A DNA stretch of 64,000 bases from Acanthacorydalis orientalis (GCA_034766995.1 CM068313.1:55625981-55689980); one strand, 5' to 3'; positions 32,555 through 44,751 are shown, numbered from the stretch's first letter. Notes: a model not told the origin generated them from the letters alone. Program-made: numbers and translations.

Positions 32555-32615
<61 letters not shown>
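32555..32615. repeat. (AT)n microsatellite
   Basis: About 60 bp of TA alternation. Confidence 0.95.
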
Positions 32616-32619
<4 letters not shown>

Positions 32620-32700
32620 TATATAATTAAATAGAAAAATAAAAAAATTCTAGAGTAACTTTCATACACTTCTTTCCGAACAAAATAGGCTTGACTCATA

Positions 32701-34388
32701 CACTGCCCGAAAAAAGAATTGGCACGGTTAACTTTTTTATAATTAATAGATATAATTAAAACATTTGGAAATATTTTGTAACAAATATATATTTTTTACA
32801 TTAATTAATGTATTATTTTTGTGATAATATAAAAATAATAACAATAATTGGTTAGAATTGCAAAACAATTGCATTAATTGAAATAATGTCGTTTTTTTCT
32901 CGAAAAAATATTGGTTCAGCTTGTAATAATTTGAATTTCACTAATAAGTATTTTCAGAAAACTTGGAATTAACAGTGTCAGTAAATATTTTCTCTTTATC
33001 AGCTCTTTCAATCTATTTGGAATTGAAGAAATTATTTTCTACATCACTTCCGGCCTTATATTTCCGCCTTTTCCCGTACAATCACTTCCTTCAGTTGAGT
33101 TTTATTAGTTATATTATGTTTTCTGACCTTCCTATCCAGTATATCCCAGAAATGCTCAATCGGATTTAAATCAGGTGACTGTTGCGGAATGTTAAGGGTA
33201 TGAGAGGGGGGGATATACAAAATCCATTCCTTTACTACGTGGGCTGCATGGTTGGGGATCATTGTCAAGTTGAAAGTAGAAGTCACTTTCAAGACCCAGC
33301 TTTTCAGCGCTTTTTTTAGGTTATTTTTCAAAATATTTATATAAACCATCTTATCCATTATCCCATCGATGAAAACAAACTCTTTCACACCAGATGTTGA
33401 TACACAACCGCACACAATTATTCCATTAATAATACTCCAACCCAATGCTTCAGAGCAGGTAACAAATTTTCTGCATTCAATTCCATATTAGGTTTACGCC
33501 AGACAGATTTTCGACCATCGCAACGAAAAATATTAAATTTACTTTCATCAAAAAAAAACTCCTTTCCAAAAATCCATTTTTTTGTTTTGGTGGTCTTTTC
33601 CAAAGTTGATTCTTTTATCCTTATTGATTTTACTTATATTAGATTTTTTCTTAGGTACTCTAGCATTATAACCAGCAGTACCCAATATATTTTGTACGGT
33701 TCTAGGGGCTGCAATTTTATTAAAATCGATTTTCAACCGTGCTGCTACTTCTGATGAAGTGACTTTTTGATCTTTTTTAACTATTTTTATAACAAACCGT
33801 TTATCATTATTCGAAAATTTCCATGGACGTCCGCTTCTTATTTGGGTTTCTAGTTTTTCTTTACTTTTAAATCGATTAATTGCACTTCGAACTGTAAATA
33901 GGTTTTTATTTATTATTTTCCCAATGAAACCGCACGATTTCCCCTTTACATACAAATTCAAAATAATGTTACGTTCAGATAATGTAGTTCTTCAGTTTTT
34001 CGATTGATGGTTTAATTTTGTTGGCACTTTACTATACAATTTGAAAAAAATTACCCTATCACAACTTCAGTGTCGAACAATAATGATTTACCGATGATTT
34101 GCTTACTTATTAAAATAACTGCAGGATTGGAAACTCATTGTAGTGAAGTTATCAAGTTAAAACACAACGCTGTGCCAATACTTTTTTCGCTGAAAAACAA
34201 GATTATTTTTGATAAAGTGAGTTTTTTCTAAAATTTTTATTAAGTATTGTTAATATTTTTATACTGTTAAATAAATAATACATAAATGAATACAAAATAT
34301 ATAAATTTGTTCCAAAATATTTCCAAATTTTTTAATTAGACTCGCAATTATAAAAAAGTCAACCGTGCCAATACTTTTTCGAGCAATG
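32701..34388 (-). mobile_element. Tc1-type transposon with long terminal repeats (copy C)
   Basis: TA flanks both ends (32699-32700, 34389-34390). The left end CACTGCCCGAAAAAAGAATT and the inverted right end (finishing TACTTTTTCGAGCAATG) continue as an inverted repeat past 80 bp, including TTTGGAAATATTTTG and its mirror. The 1688-bp length and a single minus-strand transposase are normal for Tc1 with long repeats. Confidence 0.92.
33056..34010 (-). pseudogene. Tc1 transposase, lightly damaged (copy C)
   Basis: The minus strand reads TLSERNIILNLYVKGKSCGF, a second helix-turn-helix (RSGRPWKFSNNDKRFVIKIV), then DFWKGVFFDESKFNIF with the first catalytic Asp, WRKPNMELNAENLLPALKHW, ASTSGVKEFVFIDG-like sequence, a degraded QQDN.PKH site (NLTMIPNHAAHVVKEW) where the second Asp is no longer readable, and QQSPDLNPIEHFWDILDR with the third acidic residue. 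Frames shift near 33600 and 33430. It is the best preserved Tc1 in the window but still inactive. Confidence 0.88.
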
Positions 34389-34389
34389 T

Positions 34390-34910
34390 ACATAGAACGC
34401 TATGCATGCCAAGCATAAAGATTTTTCATGTGAGTGCATATAATATGTTGTTTATTTCTTTAACATCTTCGAGAAAATGAATAGTATTCAAAATTTGTGT
34501 TGTTATATAAAAGAATGATTGCACTTATAAATTTTGTAAATATTATAGGGTCCATTGTTTATGATTTTTGTGTAGCTTTCATATAAAAAAGTGTCTGAAA
34601 AAATAACGAGCAATAATCAAGTTTATAAACATTTGTTTATGAACCAACTCTATTTTTATATTATTTTAAAAGTGTTCATTATTTGTTATTTAAATAGACA
34701 ACAATGTTTATGATTCACTTGCATTTTTTCGTTTTTATGACATTTCATTGTTCGTGTAAAAAATATTAAAGTTTCAGTGTAAATATACGAACAATGAAAT
34801 TTTTTATAATGTAAAGGGTAGAATGTTGGGTGGGGGGACAATATTTGTTGCTCCATATGACATATCACGTTAGTAATAGTTTCGGACACCTGTAAAAATG
34901 TGTAACTGTT
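34390..34910. other. Unassigned AT-rich sequence
   Basis: No recognised element or coding family. Confidence 0.5.
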
Positions 34911-34914
34911 TCAG

Positions 34915-34966
34915 ATTTTCAAATACGATGACGGTCGAACAAGAAATGGCCCGTATGTTTGGAGAA
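34915..34966 (+). CDS. Candidate small exon, uncertain
   Basis: Bounded by a good acceptor (AACTGTTTCAG) and a consensus donor (GGAGAA|GTAAGT). In one frame it has Met at 34928 and reads MTVEQEMARMFGE in phase with the donor. I do not recognise the protein and no continuing exon was identified. It could be the start of a host gene or chance. Confidence 0.25.
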
Positions 34967-35082
34967 GTAAGTACAATATATTTTATACATATTTGTATTT
35001 CAAAACAGTATTTTCCCTTTTTTATATATAAAAAAAGTCCAGTACAGAATCAGATTTGTAGCTTTTCTTTCCAGTCCAGTGG

Positions 35083-35866
35083 ATCTGGCTGTGGTGTATT
35101 GCATCAGAATGGATAATCAAATCCTGGGTGCGAGGTGGAGCGGGGTGTCTAGAATATAATTACACTTTTGTGAACTGTCAGATCTTACCCAGCCGCGGCT
35201 AGCACGAAAAAAGGGTTAAATTTCAAGGTTTTTTTTAAAATATCTCGCTTTCTCTTATAACTACAAAAGAAATTAAAAACTCATTTTGTAGGGAATTTAA
35301 TACCCGACAACTTTGGTTCTCATACTTTTTCATACGACGAATATTTTTTATTTATTGCAAAAAACCTGGTAAAAAGTTTTTTTGCATGTTTCTCCTTTTT
35401 CGTTTGTTTAACGTTAAAGATACCTATTAACAAAGTTGCAGAGCATAAAAAAATCTGCAACTTTCATATTAAACTTTTTTTTGTGTGATGAATATTTATT
35501 GTTTTACACCGGTGCAAATGTCCGCGTGTACTATAGCGTAGAACAAGGAAAAAATGCAAAAATCTTTTTTACCAGTTTTTGCAATAAATAAATAAAATAT
35601 CAATCATATGAAAAAAGTATAAGAACCAAAGTTGTAGAGAATTAAATTCCCTACAAAATGGGGTTTCAATTTCTTTTGTAGCTACAACGGGAAGTGAGAT
35701 ATTTTTTAAAAAATAACCCTTTTCGCGCTGGACTTGACAGCGTAGGGTCTGGAGGTTTACAAAAGTGTAATTATACTCTAGACAACTCACCCCTTAGCAT
35801 CCCACAATCAGGATAAGATTGGCCATTCTGATGCAAGGATATGCCCGAATTTTAGCCAGATCTAGT
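35083..35866. mobile_element. Foldback-type element with roughly 300-bp arms
   Basis: Left GATCTGGCT ... GCATCAGAATGG is mirrored by CCATTCTGATGC ... AGCCAGATC on the right. Inside, the arms continue: TCTAGAATATAATTACACTT against AAGTGTAATTATACTCTAGA, AAAGAAATTAAAAACTCATT against its mirror, and TTATTTATTGCAAAAAACCT against GTTTTTGCAATAAATAAATA. The arms cover about 35083-35400 and 35545-35866. No transposase code is present. Confidence 0.82.
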
Positions 35867-36177
35867 AGACTATTTGAAGAAAAGAAACAAATGGAAAAAA
35901 CTTGTAAATAAATCATATTCTATTATCTTCATTTGTTGAACTTAATTAAAACTTGTATTCTTTTATAAATTAGTGAGTATTTGCAATTTTTATTTTTCAA
36001 TGGTGTTACCAAAAAAATATTCAATTATGTATTCGTACTTAGTCACATTATTTACTTTTTATCATAGCTTTTAAACTTTGTTTTCGTTTATATTCATATT
36101 CAATGATTCTTTTATATAGAACATTATTCAGGTAAGATGTATGTGTTTTATCTTTTAAATCATTTATCTCAAGACTG

Positions 36178-36485
36178 AACAAAGCTTGAATTGAATATTT
36201 CTCAGTATCATTACAGAGTATTTCACCGACTGAACGTTTCTTTGTTTGTTCAAATGATTATGCGCTTGTAAATAAATCTGTTCTATGATTAATTGAATGT
36301 GTAGTCAAAACACTGAGTTCTTTGTATAAACAAAATGTTATTTCAAGCAATCGTCGCAGTTTGTATCTCTTATGTAACGTTTTATCCTGTTGAAATAAAT
36401 GGGTATAATATTTAACCCTTTTTTGCATAATTTTTTTTCTTATTATGAAATATTTTTTTTGGTAGAAAAATTAACTTTCACTTCA
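36178..36485. repeat. Dispersed direct repeat, copy 2
   Basis: Direct copy of 32220-32545, about 4 kb away. Confidence 0.75.
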
Positions 36486-36664
36486 ACTCATTAATCGCCG
36501 CTGTTGCATGTACGCAACATTAATTTTGGATTTTTTTTCCTGCTAAAAATATTTTTTTAAAACTTTTTTTGTATAACAGTCAACATAGATTCAATAGCAA
36601 TAAAAATACAATATTATTTTTTTCGATTTTTACGAAAGTGAGAAAAAAAGCGGAATAGATATAG

Positions 36665-37265
36665 TGTTATGTATCCATCCTCACTACTGTACTTATTTAT
36701 AAATGACGCACGGTATGTCCGTTCTGACTAATGAATTTCAACTGACTTGTCATTATTTAAGTTATGTATCCGCCTTAACAAAAGTATTGTCACGTTCCTG
36801 TCGTGATACCTGTGTTCACACACTTAGATAAAATACGATTTCATCATACAGAGGACAGTATATAAACGGTAGTTGAGCTATACCCACTTCCTGAAACACA
36901 ATTTTCCTGTCAAAATCGGTTTAAAAGTCTCGACTAAGACCCCGGACCAAACCCCAATTTCCATCCAACGCACAATAAATACGGCGCCGAAACGTGTAAA
37001 ATTCACCACAATAAAATTATTCTTGGTTTTGATTTTGGTTTGATTTGAGTTATCAACAGCATTTTGTTATTAACAAGTATTGTAGATCATTCATGTAGAG
37101 TATTAGTCGATCGTTGAATTTCTTATTAAGTCTGTTGTGCCAATTCGCTCCGCGATAGCTTCGCATAAATAACTTTTATTTTATAAATCACTGTATCGAA
37201 GAAATCAGTAAGTCAATTTTTATTTTGAATTAATCTCGATAACATCGATTTATGAATTTAAGGCC
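36665..37265 (+). repeat. Dispersed repeat with promoter-like core (possible LTR)
   Basis: Two parts recur inverted elsewhere: 36665-36885 matches 53975-54235, and 37045-37262 matches 42058-42305. Between them are TATATAAACGG (36859), a TATA-like box, and AATAAATACGG. This organisation would fit an LTR or 5' end of a retroelement, but no coding part was seen. Confidence 0.5.
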
Positions 37266-37266
37266 T

Positions 37267-37269
<3 letters not shown>

Positions 37270-37322
<53 letters not shown>
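37270..37322. repeat. (AT)n microsatellite
   Basis: About 53 bp of TA alternation. Confidence 0.95.
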
Positions 37323-37323
<1 letters not shown>

Positions 37324-37498
37324 CCACCTATTCTTGTATCTAAATGTCTTTCTTTAACCTATTTTCAACAGTAATCTATTTCTGTTTAATTACTTTAATG
37401 CAGAAATCGGCTCCACTAATTCAATTCTATTCAGCATCTTGGACTGTCCTAAATAATAATAATAATAATTATAAAAAATAGCATGTGTATGTACATAA

Positions 37499-37540
<42 letters not shown>

Positions 37541-37563
37541 GTATATATATTTATATATGTATT

Positions 37564-37635
<72 letters not shown>
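37499..37635. repeat. (AT)n microsatellite
   Basis: About 137 bp of TA alternation with TTTATATATG interruptions. Confidence 0.95.
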
Positions 37636-37638
<3 letters not shown>

Positions 37639-37829
37639 TATGTACAAGGGTAGAGTGATAATTATCAGAGTTTGACAAGAGATGGCAACACTGATATCAA
37701 ACTGAAATATCTTTTAACAACACTATCTTTCAAATTACTGCTTTTTGAGCACAATACGTAAATTAGTTTAATTTCGGCAGTCATTCAAAGTAAACAGCTT
37801 ATGCTATTTTTTATCGATGAAAAAATCAG

Positions 37830-38865
37830 TATCGGTCAGTGATTAGATTTTTGTTTTTGGACGGAAACACGTGTGGAGAAATTAAAGAAAAGTTATACGC
37901 TGTCTACGGAGGACCCTACACCTTCGATAACGACCATCAGATATTGGTTCAATGTATTTAAACGTGGTCGTATAAGCGTTTGTGTTTAAGAACATCCAGG
38001 CCGTCCAATTGAGACAACTACTAAAGATATGATTGGTAAAATCCATGACACTGTTTTAAATGATCGTAGAATCAAAGCATGAGATAGTTGAGACAGTAGG
38101 CATCTCAGATGACCATGTACGGAACAGCTTACACGAACATTTGCATATGAAAATGCTATCCGCCAGATGGGTGCCGCGTTTGCTCACAATCGACCAAAAA
38201 TACATTCGAATGAACATTTCAAAGGAGCGTTTAAAGATGTTTAAACGTAATCGACGTAAATTTCAGCGTTGATACATAACCGTTGATGAACATAGATTCA
38301 TCACCATACATCTGAAACGAAAGTCCAGTTAAAACAATGGACTTCTCCTGGCGAACGTTCATCAAAGAAAACAAAAGTCATTGCATCAGCTGGAAAGATT
38401 ATGGCGACTGTTTTTTGAGATGCTCGTGAAATATTGCTAATCGACTATATTGAAAAAGGGAAAACAATAACATGAGCCTTCTATGCATCATTATTGGATC
38501 AGCTGAATGATGAAATCAAGAAAAAATGTTCTCATTTGACAAGGAAAACAGTGCTCAACCATCACGATAATGCACCGGCACACAAATCAACAATTACGAT
38601 GATAAAATTGCATGAATTGCACCACGAATTGGTTCCTCATCCACCATATTCACTAAATTTGACCCCGTGTGACTTTTTCCTGTTTCCAAATTTGAAAAAA
38701 ATGGCTCTGAGGTAAAAGATTTGGATCCAAATTCGGACGTCATCGCTGCTGTAAATGCCAATTTTGAGGAATTTGACAAACCGTACTATGTGGAAGTTAT
38801 AAAAACATTGGAAGTGCGTTGGACTAAGTGCTTTGAGTTAAAAGGAGATTACCTTGAAAAATAAA
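37830..38865 (+). pseudogene. Mariner transposase, nearly full length, decayed
   Basis: Readable in order across frames: GEIKEKLYAVYG, PSITTIRYWFNVFKRGRISV, HPGRPIETTTKDMIGKIHD, HEIVETVGISDDHVRNSLHE, MLSARWVPRLLTIDQKYIRM, ITVDEHRFI (first catalytic Asp), a stop-containing stretch to LLDQLNDEIKKK, LNHHDNAPAHKS (second Asp), PHPPYSLNLTPCDFFLFPNL (third Asp) and FEEFDKP...LKGDYLEK. All three catalytic Asp remain, but stops at about 37987 and 38271 and frameshifts inactivate it. Clear terminal repeats were not established. Confidence 0.88.
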
Positions 38866-38879
38866 AAAAGAATTTGCTC

Positions 38880-39470
38880 AAAATTGTGCGTATTAGATAA
38901 ATATGCTGCAATAGCAAACTTTCACGCAATAATACCACACACGAATGGATTACGCATATCACCTTGATAATAATATCTAAAACGTGATCCATTATAATAT
39001 TAATGATATTTTATTTAATATAAATAGGGAACCAAATCCAGTAGAAAAAAAGTCATAATTCGACATCGAAACTCTGTCAGTCGAAATCGCTAATCGCTAA
39101 TTCGTTAGTAGTGGTGAACTTGTTGTTCAAAATAATTGTAAATTAATATATATATTGTTGGATACCCGTTTGTTGATACCAACAGGGATTTTGTTTTTCT
39201 TCTGACACCAGGGAAAGTTTTTCGGTAGAACTTCCGTAACTATTACTTCCGTAATTGATATTTGATTTTCTAATGTTGTTATATAAGGTATCTTGAAGGA
39301 ATTGTTGTCGTAGACCGATATTCAATTCAAGACGTCGATTTATATTAACAAAATAGATTTATTCAATAGTCGAATACAGAAGGAGTATTTTCACAATAAC
39401 AATATACAATTCTTGATGTTGACTATGTACTGATATAGATACTAGTACTGGTACTGTTACTGGTTCTAAT
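38880..39470. other. Unassigned AT-rich sequence
   Basis: Contains a short alternating TACTGGTACTGTTACTGG motif near 39445. No family was recognised. Confidence 0.45.
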
Positions 39471-39471
39471 A

Positions 39472-39589
39472 CTGATTTACCCGAGGTCCTGTGTGGCTTT
39501 AAATACCCTCTAAAGGAATTGTAGAAAGCGAGGGGTTGAAATTAGAGAGAGCGTGACTAATGTCCTGGAATTTGGAAAGTTGTGGTCAC

Positions 39590-39600
<11 letters not shown>
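39472..39600. repeat. Dispersed repeat ending at an AT array, copy 1
   Basis: CTGATTTACCCGAGGTCCTG, AAAGCGAGGGGTTGAAATTA and TGGAATTTGGAAAGTTG, then CACACAACAATATATAT. The same segment is at 54717-54842 in the same orientation and ends in the same way at an AT array. Confidence 0.85.

Positions 39601-39651
<51 letters not shown>
39596..39651. repeat. (AT)n microsatellite
   Basis: About 55 bp of TA alternation. Confidence 0.95.
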
Positions 39652-39655
<4 letters not shown>

Positions 39656-39735
39656 TTAACTATATAGTAATAAAATTAACTATATAATTTGATGTAATAC
39701 CATATAACCAACATATTGTAACTATATTGTTAATA

Positions 39736-39857
<122 letters not shown>

Positions 39858-40273
39858 TAATAACAAGTGTACTTTCTGATCTATGGCCTTTTGCCATAGA
39901 AAGATTTATTTTTAAAAAATTAAATCATCGACTAAACGTAACAACTAATATAATAGTTTATAACTGAATCTGCATATTTCTAAACAATGTGCGCACAGAA
40001 ATACTAAACACAAAGTCGAACCGTATTTTATAGAAAATATTAATGACTTGTTTCTGATATTCCTGTCTTCCCGTTGGTCACGTACTTAAATAAAATAACA
40101 TAATTTATTATATGGGTGTCAGTCAGTATATCAACGTTTGAAAATCAAAATAAACCATCTGTTACGATATCTGAACTTGTAGCGACAATTAGCTATCAGC
40201 GCATATTATACTATCGTACTTGAAATTTTGATTATAAATAAATTTTTGTTACGGCATTTAGCATACATACACG

Positions 40274-40274
40274 C

Positions 40275-40345
<71 letters not shown>

Positions 40346-40364
40346 TATATATATATATATATAT
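40274..40364. repeat. (AT)n microsatellite
   Basis: About 90 bp of TA at the 3' end of the jockey-like element, possibly its tail. Confidence 0.95.
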
Positions 40365-42033
40365 TATCGTATCTCTCGGGCGTTGGCTTCCAGAATGGTT
40401 CCGTTGGTGTCTGTTAGTCGATTTAGCTAACTGATTTGCAGCCGCTGTCACCAGGGTACATTTATACTTTGTTCACACACACACCTGCAGCTTGGGCCTG
40501 AAGGGCCCTCGCAATTACTCAAGCTCCGAGCGAGTACGCTCACAGCTCGCGTAGCTCATATCCCTAGATGGTTGCATTGTAGGGATTATTTTTACAAAGT
40601 AGTGCACCAGTTTTTCAAGGTCGTCGAAGGGACCGCCTCCTGGTGGAGAGTCAGCGGAGCTCCATATCGGCCAGTGGAGGCAAACCACATACTGATTCGT
40701 TTTTGTGGCAGGTACACCGGATCACAGACTGCTCGTCGCCTCGCACTACGCTTCAGCAGACTAGGTCGCTGGAAGCGGCAGTGTTCGGAGAGGACGTCAT
40801 TTTTGCCTAGCCTACGAACCGGAGCGTTATCACTGGCCTCCGCTTGACCGTACAGCCGGCAGGCCTGACCGCGGACAAACTCGTCGATTGCAGGGAGCAG
40901 GAGGTCCTGATCCAGAGTACTGTTTCTCACCAGGAAGTGCGCATCAGTGATGAGGAGTAGCGCCCGGTTTTAAAACACTTGTAGCCTCTTAATGGAAGCT
41001 GGGTTGTAAGCCCAGGCCGCATCCGCATACGTCATGATCGGCCGAATGAAGGTGAGGTGGAACAAGCGCTCACTTCTCAGCGACAATTTCGACTTCCTAT
41101 TCATCAGCGGGTACTATCTACAGAGTTGCCTTTGAGCCGTCGCAAGCTCGTATGAGACGCGGCTTTTGAAGTTCAGGTGCTTGTCGAGCTTGACACCTAG
41201 GTACGTGGTCGAGCTCGTCCACTCAATTTGGGAGCCGCAGAACTCGAGAGGATCGAGTTCGCGATTCGCCGAAGTGACCGAGCGAAACATGACCGTTACT
41301 GTCTTCTGCCTGTTCATCCTCACTCTCTACGTAAGATAGTACGTTTCGAGCTCAGACAGGTGGACCTGCAGCTTACGGTGGATGACTTTCGGTTGCCAAG
41401 ATTGCACAATTACCGCGGTGTCGTCCGCAAAGAGCGCCATCTGTTGGTCACGCGGCACGTCGTTGACGTACAGGTTGAACAGCACAGGGTCCACAATACT
41501 CCCTTGCGGGACACCGGCCGCTATCGGTCTGATGGTAGACCGCTCTCCGTCCACGTAGAAGGACCGCCCCTTCAGATACGATGCCAGCAAGTGGATCGTA
41601 CTGTTCGGGAAACCCATGTAACGAGCTTGTACAGGAGTCCGGCATGCCAGACCTTGTCAAACGCTTTTTCAATGTCTAGAAACGCAACGCTGGTGGCGCG
41701 GTTCTCATTGAAGCAGCGTGTCACGCGTTCCTTTAGACGGATAAGTTGCTGAGGCGTCTCGTTACTAGCGCGAAACCCGAACTGCTCGACGATGATAAGC
41801 CCGCGAGCGGACACATAACATCAAGCATCCTCTTGAGAAGGGTTCTTTCGAACACCTTGCTCAGGGAGGAGAGCAGGGAGATCGGTCGATAGTTCACGGG
41901 ACTCTTCAACGACTTACCCGGCTTTGGCACAGCGATGACTTTGGCAAGTTTCCAGCGGGGTGGATAGTGTCCGGTACGATAGATCCCGTTAAAGATGTTC
42001 GCCAGCAGCACCAGCGCTCTCCCAGGAAGTATA
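40364..42033 (-). mobile_element. Jockey-like LINE, 5'-truncated
   Basis: Minus-strand LINE that is clearly richer in G and C than the host sequence. The 3' UTR occupies about 40364-40570 and ends in the AT array. The element starts inside the reverse transcriptase near 42033. A piece of the same family lies at 54395-54716. Confidence 0.9.
40572..42033 (-). pseudogene. Jockey-type reverse transcriptase, broken
   Basis: In order: ALVLLANIFNGIYRTGHYPP, KVIAVPKPGKSLKSPVNYRP, ISLLSSLSKVFERTLLKRML, EQFGFRASNETPQQLIRLKE, SVAFLDIEKAFDKVWHAGLL (motif A), GVPQGSIVDPVLFNLYVNDV, QMALFADDTAVI (motif C Asp pair), TTYLGVKLDKHLNFK and a C-terminal LPAIDEFVRG segment. Frames shift near 41815, 41610, 41330 and 40960. 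The motifs are those of the jockey clade; the endonuclease and ORF1 are absent. Confidence 0.9.
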
Positions 42034-42057
42034 CTTTGTCGAAAAGTATCACCTTTA

Positions 42058-42305
42058 TTTATTCGAATCAAAACTAGCTAGGTTTTTATTCGTTAATCAA
42101 TATTGACGAGATTAATTTAAAGATGAATATTGACTTCTTCCATACAATGATTTACAATAAATAATAATGATTAATTACGCGAAATTATTGCGGAGCGAAT
42201 TTGATACAACAGATAAGAATTTAACAATCGGTTAATACTCGACGTGAAAGATCTTCAGTGATTGTCCATAACAAAATGCTGTCGATAACTAGAAAGTATA
42301 GAATA
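42058..42305 (-). repeat. Inverted copy of the 37045-37262 repeat
   Basis: On the minus strand it reads GTTATCGACAGCATTTTGTT, then AATTCGCTCCGC and TTAATCTCG, matching 37045-37262. The jockey-like element begins right beside it. Confidence 0.75.
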
Positions 42306-42761
42306 ATGAATTTATTGTTGTTTAATTTGTTACAGAATACAATTTTTGCATAATGTATGTGCTTATGTGTGTTCGTTGCATCTTCTAAGAGTAAAAACGA
42401 TTCTGTCCGTTGTGTGTGTAGTTCTGTGTTTATGTGTCGTGTTTTTGTTCTTGTATTGTGTGTGCGGCCCGGAATTTTTCAAAACAGGGCCAGAACTGTA
42501 TTTAAACTTATAACTAACTTACGAACTAAGACTTAAAACTAGTCGGTAAGGCCCGATGTGTCCATATCATTGTATGTACATGTGTCCTGTCACTTGCACT
42601 AGTTTTATCATTATAGTGTCCTGTCACTACAATTCACCCACTTCACTATTCACAAGTGTCGCATTATTATTTGATTGTGTCACCATCACTATACACAGCA
42701 CACTCCGCAGCTCATACTTCTCCGGGAGCCGCTTATTTTTAACCGCATTTGTTAAAGACGG
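42306..42761. other. Unassigned sequence
   Basis: Slightly richer in GT/CA words (TGTGTGTGTAG, GTCCTGTCACT twice). Probably the upstream part of the LINE fragment that follows; not recognised. Confidence 0.35.
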
Positions 42762-42992
42762 CTATTGACTCAAATTCCTTCTATTTCTGTCGAGGAAATT
42801 TTGATGATGCGGCGTTCCTTCCCGGAAACTATCGATAACAGTCTGAGCGTGTTGCTTAAGGGTAGAAATATCGCAGAAACGATGTAGGTCTTCAATTTTG
42901 GGGTTTCTGAGGAGCCGCGAGATCATTCTGAGGGTCTTGTTTTCGAAGATCTGCAGGCTTCCCCAGCTAGTCTTTGATGTTCCGGAGCACAC
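42762..42992 (-). pseudogene. LINE C-terminal fragment (jockey-like)
   Basis: Reads TSWGSLQIFENKTLRMISRL, then LLRNPKIEDLHRFCDISTLK and FREGTPHHQNFLDRN. This is the region after reverse transcriptase in jockey-type LINEs (LQ.FQNK.LR.I..AP..... DL). It is open for 76 codons but has no RT. Confidence 0.6.
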
Positions 42993-43199
42993 CGGAATGT
43001 CGATAACTGTCCAAGCATCCCTTTATATATCAACTTGTATTTATTTAGGATAAGAAATTTGCTTTCATCGTGTGATGAATAATTGCTTATCTTAAACTAG
43101 TTAGAAATAAATAAACTATTTGTAGTTAATAATTATTAGTTCTGTGATCTAGGTTGTGTAGACAGTTATGATACAATTGCTTTGTATATGACGTGTATT

Positions 43200-43202
<3 letters not shown>

Positions 43203-43263
<61 letters not shown>
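43203..43263. repeat. (AT)n microsatellite
   Basis: About 60 bp of TA into which a Tc1 element is inserted at its right edge. Confidence 0.95.
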
Positions 43264-43266
<3 letters not shown>

Positions 43267-44751
43267 TGACGGGCAGAATTATCACATACTTGGGGATTTA
43301 AAGTAAAATAGCATTTAAAATACATATTTATAACAAATTCAATTTATTTACTCAACAAAATTATTCTTTTATTTATTATTTTTTAGATTCTACAAAAAAA
43401 GAACCCAAATAAAATATAAATACAAAAATATACATACGTTTATATTAAAAACTGTACTTTTGCTTATATTAAAAACATATTTTTTCACACAAAATTGTTT
43501 AAGCTTGTTAAAACCTGTACAAACTCTCTTTTGAAAGAATAAATTGGGAAAATTCCCTTTATAATACGCTTAACAGTCATTCTCGTTAATACTGCATAGA
43601 CAACATTTATTTTGTTCGGTAGTTTTGTGGCCTTTGCTTAATAATATGTCATAGAGGGAAAAATACCACCAAAGTAGAAAAAAAATCATTTTACGTTTAC
43701 GAAAAGAAAATAAAATCTTTAGTGAAATTGGAAAAATAATTGGAAGAAACTGTTATACTATTTGCAGTATCGTAGAACGTTTTGCGAATAGTAAAAATTT
43801 ACAAAGTCGTTCACATAGTGGTCGGAAGCGAATACTTAGTACAAGAGAAGACGCTCTTATTGTTAGAAAAATAAAAAAATCCGAAGGTGTCTTCTTCAGA
43901 AGTTTCTGCACAAATTAGAAAATAATTTAACAAAGTAATATATCAGAAGACAGACCCAGAAACTTACATCGTGCTGTGTTTAAAGCAAGAGTAGCTTGAA
44001 AGAAACCTCTTGTAAGTGAAGTAAATAAAAAAGGAAGTTACAATTTTCAAAGCAATACAGAAATAAGCCTGATCAATTTTCGACCCAAGTACCGTTTTCG
44101 GATGAAAGTAAATTCAATATTTTTCAATGTGATGGTAGAATATTAGTATAGAGAAAACCCAATATACAGGATTGAATGAAAAAATTTTTAAAAATACAAT
44201 AAAGCACAGTGGTGGAGGAGTTATGGTATGAGGCTGTATAGCTGCATCGAGTGTCGATGAATTGGTTTTCATTGAGCAAACAATGGACAATGTTGCTTAT
44301 TTAAACATATTAAAAGAAAACCTAAAGGAAAATGTGCAAACACTGGGTTTAGAGGAAAATTTCTATTTCCAAAATGACAGTGACACGAAACATACAGTCT
44401 TGATGTTCGATTGTAGATCATTTACAACATTCCTCATGTCTTGCTAATTCCCCCGCAGTCTCCTGATCTTAATCCGATTGAACAGTTGTGGGAAGAACTA
44501 GAAAGTCGTATAAGAAAGTATCATATTTCGAATAAATCCCAACTGAACAAGTCATCATAGAAGAATGGCAAAATATAGGAGCAGGTATAACAAAAAAACT
44601 AGTTTTATCAATGCCAAACAGATTAAATGAAGTGATTAAAGGAAAAGGGGTACCAACATGATATTAACCCTTCGTTCAAACTTATTTTTTCTTAATATGT
44701 TTTAAAATGAGTGAAAAAATATGTCCAAACAAAAGATGGTTATTAATGTAA

